Assembly (NCBI GenBank): GCA_014871385.1
Contig: CM026423.1
Location: 23,607,067-23,671,066, forward strand
Length of the DNA stretch: 64,000 bases
Reading direction: 5' to 3'
From: Ceratodon purpureus
Lineage: Eukaryota; Streptophyta; Bryopsida; Pseudoditrichales; Ditrichaceae
The notes under the pieces were generated by a model. The model did no database searches, had not been told where the DNA came from, and worked only from the letters and a program-made list of their open reading frames with translations. Shown here piece after piece: positions 10,014 through 22,300 of this stretch. The stretch's first letter is position 1. Every line of letters begins with the position of its first letter. Made by a program: the position numbers and the translations under genes.

Positions 10014-11070
10014 AATTTAGGATAGGGACCGGATAAAATGGCAGCGACTAACGATGGGGCTCCAGTGCACCCGGCTGCCAATCCGGATAAATAGCGGCAG
10101 TAACTAGGAATAGAAGGCGGCCACCGGTCCGGGATTCCCGGATCCAAGATCCGGAATTTCTGGATCTCGGTGGGCCACTTGGTCGCTTTAGGAACCGATA
10201 GGTTTTAGTATTTAAGTTAGACGTTTTTCCAAGGCCGGGGCCTTGTTTTTGTACGCCGTTTTGTTGTTGCAATTGAGAATATACTTTTGGATTTGTTGTG
10301 TCAACCGGCTGCTGACGGGTCCGTTGCCGTATGGTTTGTGGTTCTATTGTCTTCAGTAGTGTTCCGGAGGAGTGTTGAACAGTAGGAAGGTCAGGAGAGC
10401 GCCCGGAGAGACTGGGGAGGTGTCAAGCGTCGAGTGTTGACGGTTTCCAGTCCCGGAAGGAGCCCGTAGGGAAGGAGAGACGTATTGCAGCAGGGCTGGT
10501 AGTCTCAAGGACACGGAGAGCCGTGTGTACACCGGGATCCGGAAACGGACCGGTCGCTTCCTGTAGATGGGATAAAAGCCGGATGTCCTACTGCGAACCA
10601 ATCCGGAAGGGAGATAGTATAGTAGAATACTGTGCAGCCGTAAGGTGATGTCATTGTAGTATGATTTCCGTATCCGTAACCGGCACTGAGTAGTTATCCG
10701 GACCGGTCCCTAGCCGTACGGAAGGATTATTACTCCACTTCTCGGGTGGTAGATAGGAACAGTGGGGTGTCCAGCCACTATAAGTCACGGGACGGTGGAA
10801 AATCCAGCCACTTGAAAGGATAGACGGATCAGTGGGAACCGGCCACTAGTCTAAAAAGCCGGAAAATAGGAACGAGGCAAAAACTACCGGATTCGTCCAA
10901 CCGTCTGTAAGACGGAGTACGGTCGGACACTGGTGGTGATTTCCGTTAAAGTCTAAAAGGAAGAAAACTATAGGTCTTCGTGGGAACGAACACGGAGTGG
11001 TTTACTTTGGAGGGTATTTAGTGTGAATTAAGTGCCTTCCGGAGGAATACGGATACCACGTCGTGCTACA

Positions 11071-11766
11071 GAGGTCAAGGCCACTTTCGCCCTTCCGGTG
11101 GATGTGGCAAATCAATGCGCCGTTTACCAAGCCTTCTTGACCCGGCAACCGGATCCGACTGCATCGAAGATAGTGAAGTTCATGCACGAACGGACGCAGG
11201 TGATGAAGGACACTTGGTTGCAGATGAGGCACTATGTGGATATCATCAGTACCGGAAAGGCCGGTCCGTCAAGACCACCAGAGCCACCGGCAGATCGGGA
11301 GGAGCCCGGACCATCGGCGCCACTCAGGGAACCGGCACCGGCGCCACTTCCAGACTCTCCGGTACAGTCGACCATCCGGCCAGTACCGGAGTTAGGACAG
11401 CCGCTGGAGGATCCTATCCCGGATACCTTGAGCAGTTTGCACACTCTGCCCAATTTGGCTGGAGTTGAGACTGTTAACCCCGGAAGCATCCCTTTGGAAC
11501 CGGACCAAGATCCACCACCGGAAGACTTTGTGCCGGTACAGGGATCTCCGGAACATCTCCAGGTGGATCTCAGCGCGGTTCCGGTGGCCGCACGATCTCC
11601 ATCCCCGGCGGTTCAAGCAGGACCATCCCGGAATGCCATCGACTAGTCGGCAGCTGATACTCCGGAAGAAGGTCCCTCGCTGAAGAGGCTGAAGAAGGGA
11701 TTACAGAAGAAGGAACGGATGGATGGAACCCGGCACAGTCCCCGGTTCGATAAAAACAAGGAGTAG
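11071..11766 (+). pseudogene. LTR ORF fragment in E0 5' LTR
   Basis: The C-terminal third of the LTR-encoded protein, cut off on its 5' side by insertion of element A. The frame stays open to a TAG at 11644-11646 and then continues in frame to the family's usual end (TAG at 11764-11766), so this stop is premature. It carries subfamily-specific residues shared with the E0 3' LTR copy (ASKIVKFMHE, DTWLQM), which is what pairs the two LTRs. Confidence 0.75.
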
Positions 11767-12824
11767 AAGTAGGATAAGGACCGGATAAAATGGCAGCGAC
11801 TAACGATGGGGCTCCAGTGCACCCGGCTGCCAATCCGGATAGATAGCGGCAGTAACTAGGAATAGAAGGCGGCCACCGGTCCGGGATTCCCGGATCCAAG
11901 ATCCGGAATTTCTGGATCTCGGTGGGCCACTTGGTCGCTTTAGGATCGATAGGTTTTGGTATTTAAGCTGGACGTTTTTCCAAGGCCGGGGCCTTGTTTT
12001 GTACGCCGTTTTGTTGTTGCAATTGAGAATATACTTTTGGATATGTTGTGTCAACCGGCTGCTGACGGGTCCGTTGCCGTATGGTTTGTTGATACTATTG
12101 TCTTCAGTAGTATTCCGGAGGAGTGTTGAACAGTGGGATAGTTTGGAGAGCGCCCGGAGAGACTGGGGAGGTGTCAAGCGTCGAGTGTTGATGGTTTCCA
12201 GTCCCGGAAGGAGTCGGGAGGGAAGGAGAGACGTACTGCAGTAGGGCTGGTAGTCTTAAGGACACGGGAGGGCCGTGTGTACACCGGGATCCGGAAACGG
12301 ACCGGTCGCTTCCTGTAGATGGGATAAAAGCCGGATGTCCTACTGCGAACCAATCCGGAAGGGAGATGATATAGTTAGAATACCGTACAGCCGTAAGGTG
12401 ATGTCATTGTAGTATGAATTCCGTATCCATAACCGGCACTGAGTAGCTATCCGGACCGGTACCTGGCCATCTAGAAGGATTATTACTCCACTCCCCGGGT
12501 GGTAGATAGGAACAGTGGGGTGTCCAGCCACTTTAAGTCACGGGACGGTGGAGAATCCAGCCACTTGAAAGGATAGACGGATCAGTGGGAACCGGCCACT
12601 AGTCTAAAAAGCCGGAAAAATAGGAACGAGGCAAAAACTACCGGATCAGGCCAACCGGGCGAAAGACAAAATACGGTTGGATTACGGTGGTGATTGCCGT
12701 TAGGATCTAAAAGGAAGAAAACTATAGGTCTTCGTGGGAACGAACACGGAGTGGTTTACTCTGGAGGGTATTTGGTGTCAATTAAGTGCCTTCCGGAGGA
12801 ATACGGGTACCACGTTGTGCTACA
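11071..12824 (+). repeat. 5' LTR remnant of E0
   Basis: This is the 3' half of an LTR of a second subfamily. It starts abruptly at the end of element A in the middle of the LTR ORF and ends GCTACA. Apart from the ORF remnant at its start, 11767-12824 is noncoding and matches the equivalent part of A with scattered changes. The first half lies beyond A, outside the window. Confidence 0.85.
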
Positions 12825-12832
12825 TGTGATTT

Positions 12833-12850
12833 TTGGCGCCGCTGCCGGGG
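12833..12850 (+). other. Primer-binding site of E0
   Basis: Identical to the tRNA-Asp-type site at 1703-1720 and at the same distance from its LTR end. The leader is broken 13 bp later by the solo LTR. Confidence 0.85.
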
Positions 12851-12863
12851 ATCTATATGATTT

Positions 12864-15800
12864 TGTGGAAAGTGATTTCCACGGTTGACACACCGGAATA
12901 CTAATTCCGGTAGGAAAATGATAAAAATTTAAAAAATTTATGTTAGAAATACGGAAGTACTAAGCCGATAAGTGAAACAACCGGTTAAGACGGTTGGCCG
13001 AATAAATAAGAGACCGGAAGGTCAGCCGGGTGAGATCCGGTCGTCTGCGGTGGAGGAGAGAGGGTACAGTCCGTATGACAGAACCCTGACACGGCAGACT
13101 TAAGGATAACCACCAAAAGGTACAACCCACACGGGGAGAATGGCTGCAACCATTAAAACGCCGCCGGTCGCGACCGTCCAATGATGAAGGGCTACGACCG
13201 TCGGTCATGATGAGCTACGAACGGGTGGGCGTGAGGGCAGGTATAAAAGGAGGAAGAACAGCCGTGCTCCTCCTTTCTCTTTGTCATTTTGTGGCACGCC
13301 GGGTCCTTGCGCTCTAAGGCGGAGGGCGCAGTTAGGGTTGGACGGTAGGAGAGAGACGGTGAGACAGAAGTGTTTCCGTTAGGCGAGAGATTGTGGTGAG
13401 GATCGTGCGTGCAGGTGTTACCGGAGTGACGGTGAGGAGGACTTAGCAGAATGGGTAGAAAGGGGAAGGAACCGGCAGAGGAAGGACAGTTGTTCAGGGT
13501 ACAACGGGTAATGCAGTTGATGCCGGCAGACGAGAGGGAGAGGGAGCTCCTCTGGACCGCCTTAGAATCTATGAGTTGCGAGGTCCTACTGGACAAGGCA
13601 TGGGGTTGGAAGCATGCCCTTCCGGCCCAGGAGATCCTCGTCAAGAATCCCGAGAATCGAGGGACCATCCGGGGAGAGCCGGATAAGTGGACTGCACAAC
13701 TCTGGAGGGATACGTATGGTTTCAAGAACTCCGGCGAGGTCTCGACGCCGGAGCCCCGGGACTTCGTACACCGGTATCTCAAGGGGGCCGGAGACCCGAG
13801 AGAAGGATGGGGGCTGGAGGACATTGCGAATCCGGAGGCCCGGAGAGTCGTAGGGTTTATGAACCCTATTTTCCATCCGGAAAAGCCCAAACGGATAACC
13901 ATCAAGTGGGCGTCCGTTTTCATTGGGGCTATGATCGGTGAATTCACGGTGGACTGGGGCGTCATGATGAAGACGATAGTCGACCGGCAGGTAGCCAATC
14001 TCCGGAAGACCAAGAAGCAGGCCACCTGCCTTCCGTCTTTCCTCATTCACCTCTACCGTCACAAGGGGCTGTTGAGTCCTAAGGAGATCCGGGAGTACAA
14101 TGAGATCACAAGCTATCAGCAGTTCGCTGAACCGGAAGAAGTGTCCGATCAGGACGATGATGATGATGTTATCGAGGTCTCCCCCACGCCGGCTAAGAGA
14201 CCCCGTCCCAGCCCGGAGAAGGGACAGCCATCCGGATCACCTCGGACTCCCACACCGGCCAAGCAAACCTTGAACACGGAGGTCCAACAGCCCACCGGAC
14301 CACCGGAGCACACCGGGGATCCGTACCTGGACTTAGTTAACCTATCGGAGCAGGCGTCGACGTATGCCCGGTTCCTACAGTCGACTAGGCAGGCGGAGGG
14401 CCGGTTGGCTAAGGAGGTAATTTCCATTACGAAAACGGACCGGTTGGAGGATTGCCTGAGTATTCTTCGTAAGCACCGGGACTTGGCCGGTCTCCAGAAC
14501 AAGCACATGGACCGGCTAGAGAAGTACCGGGAGAGGAATCAGAAGCTCGAGCAGGAGGTGCTTGATGCCCGGAAGGATTACAGTGACGCCCGTGACCGGG
14601 CAGTCGAGGCCATCCGGTCGGTCGCCGAGATCAAGGCCACTTTAGCTCTTCCGGTAGATGTGGCCAACCAGTGCGCCGTTTACCAAGCCTTCTTGACCCG
14701 TCAACCGGATCCGACTGTCAAGAAGATTATAAAGTTCATGCACGACCGGACGCAGGTGATGAAGGACACTTGGATGATGATGAAGAACCTGGTGGAAGTC
14801 CTCGGTTCCGCAGAGGCCGGTCCGTCATCAGAGCCACCGGCAGATCGGGAGGAGCCCAGACCACCGTTCTCACCCAGGGAATCGGCGCCGGTGCCACCTC
14901 CAGCCTCTCCAATACGGTCGGCCATCCGGTCAGCCCAACAGGAGGTAGGACACCCGCTGGAGGATCCTATCCCGGATACCTTGAGCAGTCTGCACACTCT
15001 ACCCAATTTGGCTGGAGTCGAGACTGTTAACCCCGGAAACATCCCTTTGGGGCCGGACCAAAGACCACCACCGGAAGGCTTTATGCCGGTACAGGGATCT
15101 CCGGAAACGCTCCAGGTGGATCTCAGCGCAGTTCCGGTGGCGGCACAATCTCCATCCCCGGCGGTTCAAGCAGAACGATCCCGGAAGTCCAGTGAACCGT
15201 CGGCATCTGAGGCTCCGGAAGAAGGCCCCTCGTTGAAGAAACTGAAGCGGGTACAGAAGAAGGAACGGTTGGACGGAACCCGGCATTGTCCCCGGCTCGA
15301 TAAGCACAAGGAGTAGAATTTAGGATAGGGACCGGATAAAATGGCAGCGACTAACGATGGGGCTCCAGTGCACCCGGCTGCCAATCCGGATAGATAACGG
15401 CAGTAACTAGGAATAGAAGGCGGCCACCGGTCCGGGATTTCCGGATCCAAGATCCGGAATTTCTGGATCTCGGTGGGCCACTTGGTCGCTTTAGGAACCG
15501 ATAGGTTTTAGTATTTAAGTTAGACGTTTTTCCAAGGCCGGGGCCTTGTTTTTGTACGCCGTTTTGTTGTTGCAATTGAGAATATACTTTTGGATATGTT
15601 GTGTCAACCGGCTGCTGACGGGTCCGTTGCCGTATGGTGTGTGGTACTATTGTCTTCAGTAGTGTTCCGGAGGAGTGTTGAACAGTAGGATGGTCTGGAG
15701 AGCGCCCGGAGAGACTGGGGAGGTGTCAAGTGTCAAGTGTTGACGGTTTCCAGTCCCGGAAGGAGTCCGTAGGGAAGGAGAGACGTATTGCAGCAGGGCT

Positions 15801-16373
15801 GGTAGTCTCAAGGACACGGAGAGCCGTGTGTACACCGGGATCCGGAAACGGACCGGTCGCTTCCTGTAGATGGGATAAAAGCCGGATATCCTACTGCGAA
15901 CCAATCCGGAAGGGAGATAGTATAGTAGAATACCGTGCAACCGTAAGGTGATGTCATTGTAGTATGATTTCCGTATCCATAACCGGCACTGAGTAATTAT
16001 CCGGACCGGTCCCTAGCCATACGGAAGGATTATTACTCCACTTCTCGGGTGGTAGACAGGAACAGTGGGGTGTCTAGCCACTTTAAGTCACGGGACGGTG
16101 GAAAATCCAGCCACTTGAAAGGATAGACGGATCAGTGGGAACCGGCCACTAGTCTAAAAAGCCGGAAAATAGGAACGAGGCAAAAACTACCGGATTCGGC
16201 CAACCGGTTGTAAGACGGAATACGGTCGGACATCGGTGGTGATTTCCGTTAATATCTAAAAGGAAGAAAACTATAGGTCTTCGTGGGAACGAACACGGAG
16301 TGGTTTACTTTGGAGGGTGTTTAGTGTCAAATAAGTGCCTTCCGGAGGAATACGGATACCACGTCGTGCTATT
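12864..16373 (+). mobile_element. Solo LTR inserted in the E0 leader
   Basis: A complete LTR of the A family (TGTGGAAAG start) with no internal region. It is flanked by the direct repeat GATTT at 12859-12863 and 16374-16378, and the flanks together restore the leader seen in A. The last two bases read TT instead of CA, so the terminus has mutated. Such solo LTRs arise by recombination between the two LTRs of one element. Noncoding parts are 12864-13450 (TATA at 13242-13248) and 15317-16373. Confidence 0.88.
13451..15316 (+). CDS. LTR-encoded 621-aa protein in the solo LTR
   Basis: An intact copy of the LTR ORF, the same length as that at 8148-10013 and roughly 90% similar by eye, with substitutions clustered near the N-terminus and in the charged helical region. 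The conserved FMNPIFHPEKPKRIT and CLPSFLIHLYR blocks are unchanged. It has its own upstream TATA box, so it could be expressed without any other retrotransposon gene. That a solo LTR keeps the frame open is notable, but the insertion may simply be recent. Function unknown. Confidence 0.75.
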   Translation: MGRKGKEPAEEGQLFRVQRVMQLMPADERERELLWTALESMSCEVLLDKAWGWKHALPAQEILVKNPENRGTIRGEPDKWTAQLWRDTYGFKNSGEVSTPEPRDFVHRYLKGAGDPREGWGLEDIANPEARRVVGFMNPIFHPEKPKRITIKWASVFIGAMIGEFTVDWGVMMKTIVDRQVANLRKTKKQATCLPSFLIHLYRHKGLLSPKEIREYNEITSYQQFAEPEEVSDQDDDDDVIEVSPTPAKRPRPSPEKGQPSGSPRTPTPAKQTLNTEVQQPTGPPEHTGDPYLDLVNLSEQASTYARFLQSTRQAEGRLAKEVISITKTDRLEDCLSILRKHRDLAGLQNKHMDRLEKYRERNQKLEQEVLDARKDYSDARDRAVEAIRSVAEIKATLALPVDVANQCAVYQAFLTRQPDPTVKKIIKFMHDRTQVMKDTWMMMKNLVEVLGSAEAGPSSEPPADREEPRPPFSPRESAPVPPPASPIRSAIRSAQQEVGHPLEDPIPDTLSSLHTLPNLAGVETVNPGNIPLGPDQRPPPEGFMPVQGSPETLQVDLSAVPVAAQSPSPAVQAERSRKSSEPSASEAPEEGPSLKKLKRVQKKERLDGTRHCPRLDKHKE

Positions 16374-16433
16374 GATTTTCTTCCTCCGGATTTCTACGGT
16401 TGTCACTAACCCAAGTCAGGTTGTAGAAAACGC

Positions 16434-16960
16434 ATGAATCCGAATTCTGAGCCGGAAGGAGTACGGAGGTCTAGTAGAAAGAAGAAGGGTGATCAGGAGC
16501 CGGAAGCCAGACCATTCGACACCACTAGAGCAGAGCTTGTTGAAGACACAGATCAAGAGATAGCCGGGACTTCCAGATCCGGAGGTCATTGTGGGACAGT
16601 ACCACCCGGGCCGGTGGCCGGAAGGCTGGTAGTGGGTCTTCCTATGGCACGGACGTTCTCTAGACTGAAGTATCGGAAGTTCCGGGGCGATGGCCGGGAG
16701 GACGTGGACGAATGGCTAAGCGAGTTCAACGCCACGGCTGCCGCCAACCAAGAGGACGAAGCAATCAAGTTACGGTTATTCCAGGGACTACTCAAGAAGG
16801 AGGCACTCCAGTGGTACCAAGAGGAACCGGACAACGTGCGAAGAGATTGGGGTTTGCTATCTGCTGCCTTCCGGAGGGCATTCCGAGAGGTAGGAGGAGA
16901 AGCCCGTACGTTGGGAAAACTTAGTAAAATCCGGATGGAGCCGGAAGAGTCAGTCCGCCG
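16434..16960 (+). pseudogene. gag: E0 gag, 5' part (interrupted)
   Basis: This matches the first 176 codons of gag in A, including the capsid-like domain up to the SVRR motif. It then runs into the terminal repeat of a 13-kb DNA transposon, where a TAA closes the frame at once. The remainder resumes at 30002. Removing the insertion with one TSD copy restores the same frame as in A. Confidence 0.9.
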
Positions 16961-17125
16961 GGTGTAAGTATGCTAGACTCAAGCAATTTTGGCAAAATCC
17001 CTTTGTACAATTTAGAACCCATTGTACAAAATAGTGCAGAAGGTACTTCTACAGAATTGATCTCGGCCGTTGATATTGGTCTAGAATAATGTGCCAATGA
17101 GATCCCTGAACCTAAGCAAATGGAA

Positions 17126-17745
17126 TTGAAGTTCTGGCAGGCTGATTAAGTTTGATCCAGCATCCCATGCCGCAGGTTTAGACATATATGTTGCAGATTA
17201 GTTAGTTAATCGCTGAACTTTGTCACTGCCAAACAGCTGGATTGATCGAGGGCTGAAATTGAATCGAAAGCATGGCCATTAGAAGATGTGATTGAAGTTC
17301 TGGCATATGGGAGTGAAGTTCTGGCAGGCTAATTAATTTTGATCCACCTTGTGCAACAGCCATGGAGCGACATATTTGAGAGAAATGAGTTAATTAATTG
17401 CGGTTCTTTGTCTCTGACAAACAGTTGGAGGGATGTAGGGCTGAAATCCACCACATGAGCATGGGTATGTAGGAAACCCCCTACAATGCGAATAAAGCAC
17501 TGTCCACTTTGTTCTGGGGACTATTCAACAAACTTTTCAATTATGATGTGTTTTGTACTTCCCTGAGCGCTTCCACCGTTGGATCTCCTCTCCAGGTGCC
17601 CAGTCCGTCAGATGATAATTAAACTTCGTGGCCTTGGATTTCAACTGTCATTAAACCTCACAATGTCGAAATATTCTCTACTTCCCCCAGCACCTCCACC
17701 GTGAGATCTCCTCCCAAGCGCCCTGGTCCGTCAGATCTAAATTAT
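17126..17745. repeat. Diverged direct duplications in the transposon left end
   Basis: A segment beginning GAAGTTCTGGCAGGCT (about 17126-17285) is repeated about 195 bp on (17321-17466) with many changes. A second segment containing GATCTCCTC...CCGTCAGAT (about 17570-17615) recurs about 117 bp on. No gene is visible between 16961 and 19391. Confidence 0.65.
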
Positions 17746-17809
17746 GAAAATTAAAAATCAAATATAGCCTATATTAATAGAGGGATTTATTCATTAGTAA
17801 TTTTTTTTT

Positions 17810-18990
17810 GTTTATAAGGTACATGTTAATAAAAAAGAATAAAAATCATAGATTGAAGAATAAAAATCATAGATTGAAGAAAGAAAATCATACATTGAAG
17901 AATAAAAATCATAGATTGAAGAAAGAAAATCATACATTGAAGATTAAAAATCATAGATTGAAGATTTAAAATCAAGATTAAAGATCAAAAATCATAGACT
18001 AAAAACAAAAGATCATAGGTTGAAGATTGAGTATCATAGATTGAAGATTATTTAAAATTCTGAGATTGGGGATTGGTCTTATTGTTTTGTCAAAAATCCA
18101 GAAGAGAAGATCGCAGATCAAAAAAAGGAAGATCAAAAATAAAAATATGAAGATGAGAAAAAAAAAATGATGAACAAATATCCAAAAGTGAAGATCAAAA
18201 ATTCATAAAATTAAATATAAAACTCCTATACTTCTAACAAATAATATTTAAGCTAGGAGCTTGCATTCATTTATATACTTTACACATGATAATTTGAAGT
18301 TTTGAGACTTCTACAATTTTAGTGGAACTAAGTGAATTCTAAATTTTGATGAATTTTAAATTTAATAGTATATTTATTACCAGGCCCTTTCATAGAATTC
18401 ATTTATATTTTGAATTCACTTCACTTTCACTAATTATAGAACTTAGTTTCACTAATTGGGGAATTTGATAAACTTCAAACTCTCATATATAAGGTATATA
18501 AATCAATGCAATCTCTCAAGTTTAATATTATTTGTTAGAAGTGTAGGTGTACTATTTTAAATTTTTTGAATTTTTATCTTCATTTTTTGAAATTTATTCT
18601 TCATTTTTTGAAATTTGTTCTTCATTTATTATTGTTTATCTTCATTTTTTTAATCTTTGATCTTCATTTTTGGATTTTTCATCTTCCTTATTTGATTTTT
18701 TAACATTGGCGTTTTTTGATTTTGATGTAGTCATTTTTTGATTTCTGATCTTCATTTTTGTGTTCTTGAATCTTGATCTTCTTTTTTGTATTCTTGATTT
18801 TCATTTCTGTGTTTTTGATCTTCATTTTCTAATTTCTGACTTTCTTTTGTTATTATTCGTTTTCTTATTTGTTTTTCTTAAATTCATTTTTTTATTCTTG
18901 ATGTTCATTTTCTATTTTATGATCTTGATTTTTTTATTTTTGATCTTCATTTTATTTCCTTTTATTTTCATTTTCTAATTTTTGATCTTC
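17810..18990. repeat. AT-rich foldback (long inverted repeat)
   Basis: The left arm (about 17810-18380) contains repeated ATTGAAGA(A/T)..AAAATCATA units. The right arm (about 18390-18990) contains their reverse complement, repeated GATCTTCATTTTTTGA-like units. Near the centre, ACTTCTAACAAATAATATT (about 18233) pairs with AATATTATTTGTTAGAAGT (about 18523). The symmetry axis is near 18388. It could be a foldback or MITE-like element nested in the transposon, or part of its own end. Confidence 0.65.
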
Positions 18991-19391
18991 ATTTTTTTGA
19001 TTTTTAATCTCCATTTTTTTATTTCTGAGTGTCATTTTTTGATTAAATTGGGCCACCATTAAAAACTTTTTAGGATATGGAATTGATCTTTTGCAGAAAT
19101 CATCATTTCAGAATGTGAAAGTTTAGGTGAGGGATTGGAGCCTATGTGTCACATCTACTTAGATGACCAGTTCTGCAGGTTTAGGTAACCGCTGCCCACC
19201 GGTTACCCTAGTAGTCTCAAAGTAGAGTGACTGGTGATCCCCGGTCACCGTCGTCTCTCTCGTTGGAGAAGCATTCTCTGTGTTGCCTTTGCGCCACTTT
19301 GGTTTCTAAACTTGGGCTGCATTGCTGCTTCTGGTTTGAGAGTCTGGTTTCGAGGTTGTGGGTTGCTTTGTAGTTGCAAGGGTTTATCGGA

Positions 19392-22300
19392 ATGGGGTGT
19401 CTGCGCCCAAAACAGAAGGTGGGAGTTGTGGAGAACGAGGACCTCGAGGATGCGCAAGGGCTGGAGGGGAAGCGCGCATTGGGGAGCCCCGAAGAAGGCG
19501 CTGTAGTTTCAGCAATTGAGGAAGAGAACCAGCGAGGTGCGCAAGCGAAGGAGGGGAATTGGGATTCTGGGAGCGTCGGCGAAGCTCCTCTGAAGTCTGA
19601 AGAGCAGCGGTCGAAGTCCAGCAGCTTACCGGCGCGTTCGGGGAGATCGGGTGTGCCAAGCGGCAATGAGGGGGAGTTGAGGGAGCTGCAGGCCGGGGGT
19701 GAGAGAACTACTGCAAAGACGAAGGGGAAGGGGAAGGATCGATCGCTCAAGGTATTTAGGTCTGTTGAGGACGTTGAGGACGAAATTGCGCGATTGAAGA
19801 AGCCTCCATGACAGCTGAAGAAGATCGATTTCAAGACGGAGTTTGCACTTGAGGACGAAGGCGAGAACCCCCATCACTTTCGCAAGAACACTGTCCCTGC
19901 AGAGACTTTGAGGAAGCTCTTTGGGAAGCCATACGGGGAATCGGGGCGGGCTGGGTATGCGTGGGGTGATTGCGATGTGCAGGAGGTTGTACAGAGAGTG
20001 AGGTATTTGCACCCAATCCTCTATCAGCATGGAGAGGATGAGACACCAAATCTTGTTACAATTCGGTTTGCAGAAGGGGTGGCGCTTGAGTACGAAGAAG
20101 GTTGCGGTAGGGTGAACTGGTGTGCGTTTGGGGAGGAGACTAACAAGAGGCAGCGCAGTCGATACACCTTGGACCGACAAAAGCTCGAAGAACTGAAGAA
20201 AGCCGTGGCTGCGTCCATCACTGCGGAGGGGAAGAAAAAGTTGGATGTGCGAGGCAAGGAGTGGCGCGGATTCAGGGTGAAGACGGAGGGGGAGGAGGAG
20301 AGCAGCGGGAAGAAGAGGGCCCTGCTCGATGGCTCTCAGGAGAGGGGAAATGCAATGAAATCGCGACGTCTCTCCACGGCTGTCTCCACGGGTGATTGCG
20401 ATGGTGCGGGCAAGGAGTCCGGGATGGCTTCAGGGGTTTGCGTGCAAGAGACTGCTGGAGGGGCGCTCACAGGTTTGGTTCTGAAAAAGGAGGTTCTTGA
20501 CGAGCGCCTGCTAGAAGTGCGACAGCTGATGGAGGCAATTCATTTGGAGCAGCAACACCTTCGGGGCTTGAAGAAGGAGGCAAGACAGAGGCTTGAAGAA
20601 TGTTCGCTGAATTGCAAGCAATCTGATTGGGGCTTGCTTTCCTTACAAAAGCAGGAGGTGCAGAAGAAGGCATTCATCAAGACACTTCAGGAATCAGGCA
20701 AAGACACATTCAAGGAAACAATAAAGATGGAAGGAATACAAGAGCAGATGGAGGAGGAGGCTGCTAAGGTGAAAGCCGCAAGAGTGGAGCTCGGGAAGGG
20801 TGAAGCTGCTATGGCGTCATTGACAAGAAGCTTGGAAACGAGCCAGCTGCAATTCGATGCTCTAGCAGCGGAGAAATTTTAGCTGACGGCGGGAAGGAGT
20901 ACTTTGAACTGCTTACCATGGCCAATGGTGTACTCTCCCGAGGACCCTCCTTCGCCATCACGTGATTTCTGGGATGACAGCAAGTTTATTAGAATCACTA
21001 CTTGCAGTTTGTGTTCATTCCCATTTCCTCAGAGTGACATTGTAGTATCCTCGTGCAAGCATTTGTATCATCCCTTTTGTGCTTCAGTTGTTTTTTCTTG
21101 AAATTGCAAGTATATGGCTGAGGGCTGTTTCAAGTTGTCTCATCCAGCGTGGCATCGAAGCTTTGGTTGGGGAGAGCCTGATGCAGAGCTATCACAAAGG
21201 GAATTAACGCTCGGGTTGGCTGAAGAGAGGAAGAGAATTATGAAGGACAGAAAAGACAATGCTAGGTCCAAGTTACCGGCAATTGGTAAGTTCGGGTTTC
21301 AACCGAGGCTGTGGATATGTGATTCAAATCGTGTGAATTCTGCTTTCAGGGTTTCTACTTCGTGTGGTTTCTGCTTTCAGGGTTTCTACTTCTTATGTAG
21401 TTCATGTGATTCTGTTCATTCCTTGAATTCTATGTACATTATTACTTGTACATGTTCTCTATTAGATAATTAGAGGCTATGTATTGTATTCTCTGCCCTT
21501 CTAAAGTCCACACATGATGCACCATTTGCACCGCATGTAGAGCTCGAAGTACTTGCTAGTTGTAGTTAGGCACTTCTATTCTGTAAGGATACTTTGAGGA
21601 CTTCCATTGACATACTTTTTTTGCTGACGACAGGGTCCATAAACAAGATCGTACTAGGAGGACCTACAACAGGTATTTTCTATGCATTTTGTACTTTGTT
21701 TCTTAGGTGCTTAAGGAAAACAATATTAAACGGTTGGTTTGTGAGTACAATGGGTACTTCACGCTCCCTAGGCCTAGTACTATTAAACCGCTATTTTCAT
21801 GAAACAGAAATACTATAGAACTTTTTTTACTAGTTGTACGCTTTGTATTCTTAGTCCATTGGTATTCTGAGTACATTAGTAATCTCTCTACAATGGTATT
21901 CTAAATACGTTTCTGGTTTTTAGTACAGTGGTGTTTTGAGATTACTTAGACTGCGTTAAGGGGAGTACATCTGTATTTTCAGTACATCCTTTTGGCTTAG
22001 TACATTTCTATTCTTTATACATTTCTATTTCTTCTACATTTCTATTCCTTGAATGTACATTCCTATACTTTCTGTGGTGCAAGTCTTTGTACATTTCTAT
22101 ACTTTGTACATTTTTATTGTTTCATGTCTATTTGTATTCTTTTCTATGGTGAGGCTTTTTTGTATTCGGGGTACAGTAAGGTATCATGTGATTGTGTTTT
22201 TGTACCTTTCAGATATCATTGAAGAGAACGACGTTGACTCCAAGGATGCTACACAAGGGGAAAAGCAAGAACTGGAGACAGATTTGAGTCTGCAAGACCC

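Larger units (their letters stand above)
1..11070 (+). mobile_element. Ty3/Gypsy LTR retrotransposon 'A' (5' end outside window)
   Basis: The order is a partial 5' LTR (1-1693), primer-binding site, gag, UGA, pol (protease, reverse transcriptase, RNase H, integrase), polypurine tract and a full 3' LTR (7559-11070). Integrase downstream of RNase H places it in Ty3/Gypsy. The internal region is about 5.87 kb and each LTR 3.51 kb, implying a full length near 12.9 kb. By eye, bases 1-1693 and 9378-11070 differ at only about ten positions, so the insertion is young. The right flank starts GAGGT (11071-11075), the presumed 5-bp TSD; its left partner lies outside the window. A is inserted into the LTR of an older relative, E0. 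Both long ORFs are unbroken, so it may be autonomous. Confidence 0.93.
7559..11070 (+). repeat. 3' LTR of element A (3512 bp)
   Basis: Starts TGTGGAAAG and ends GCTACA, so it has the TG...CA termini. It contains an AT-rich start, a TATA box (7939), the 621-aa ORF (8148-10013) and about 1.06 kb of noncoding sequence (10014-11070) in which I see no further gene. The length is extreme because a complete ORF sits between the promoter and the LTR end. Confidence 0.93.

Noticed and set aside
16371..16378. Deletion of the primer-binding site in a second full LTR element
   Set aside because: The LTR at 12864-16373 is flanked by GATTT on both sides and the E0 primer-binding site is present at 12833, so it is a solo LTR, not an element that lost its site.
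18760..18978. Hydrophobic Phe/Leu-rich ORF resembling a membrane protein
   Set aside because: It is a reading of the T-rich foldback arm (repeated GATCTTCATTTTT), not a gene.
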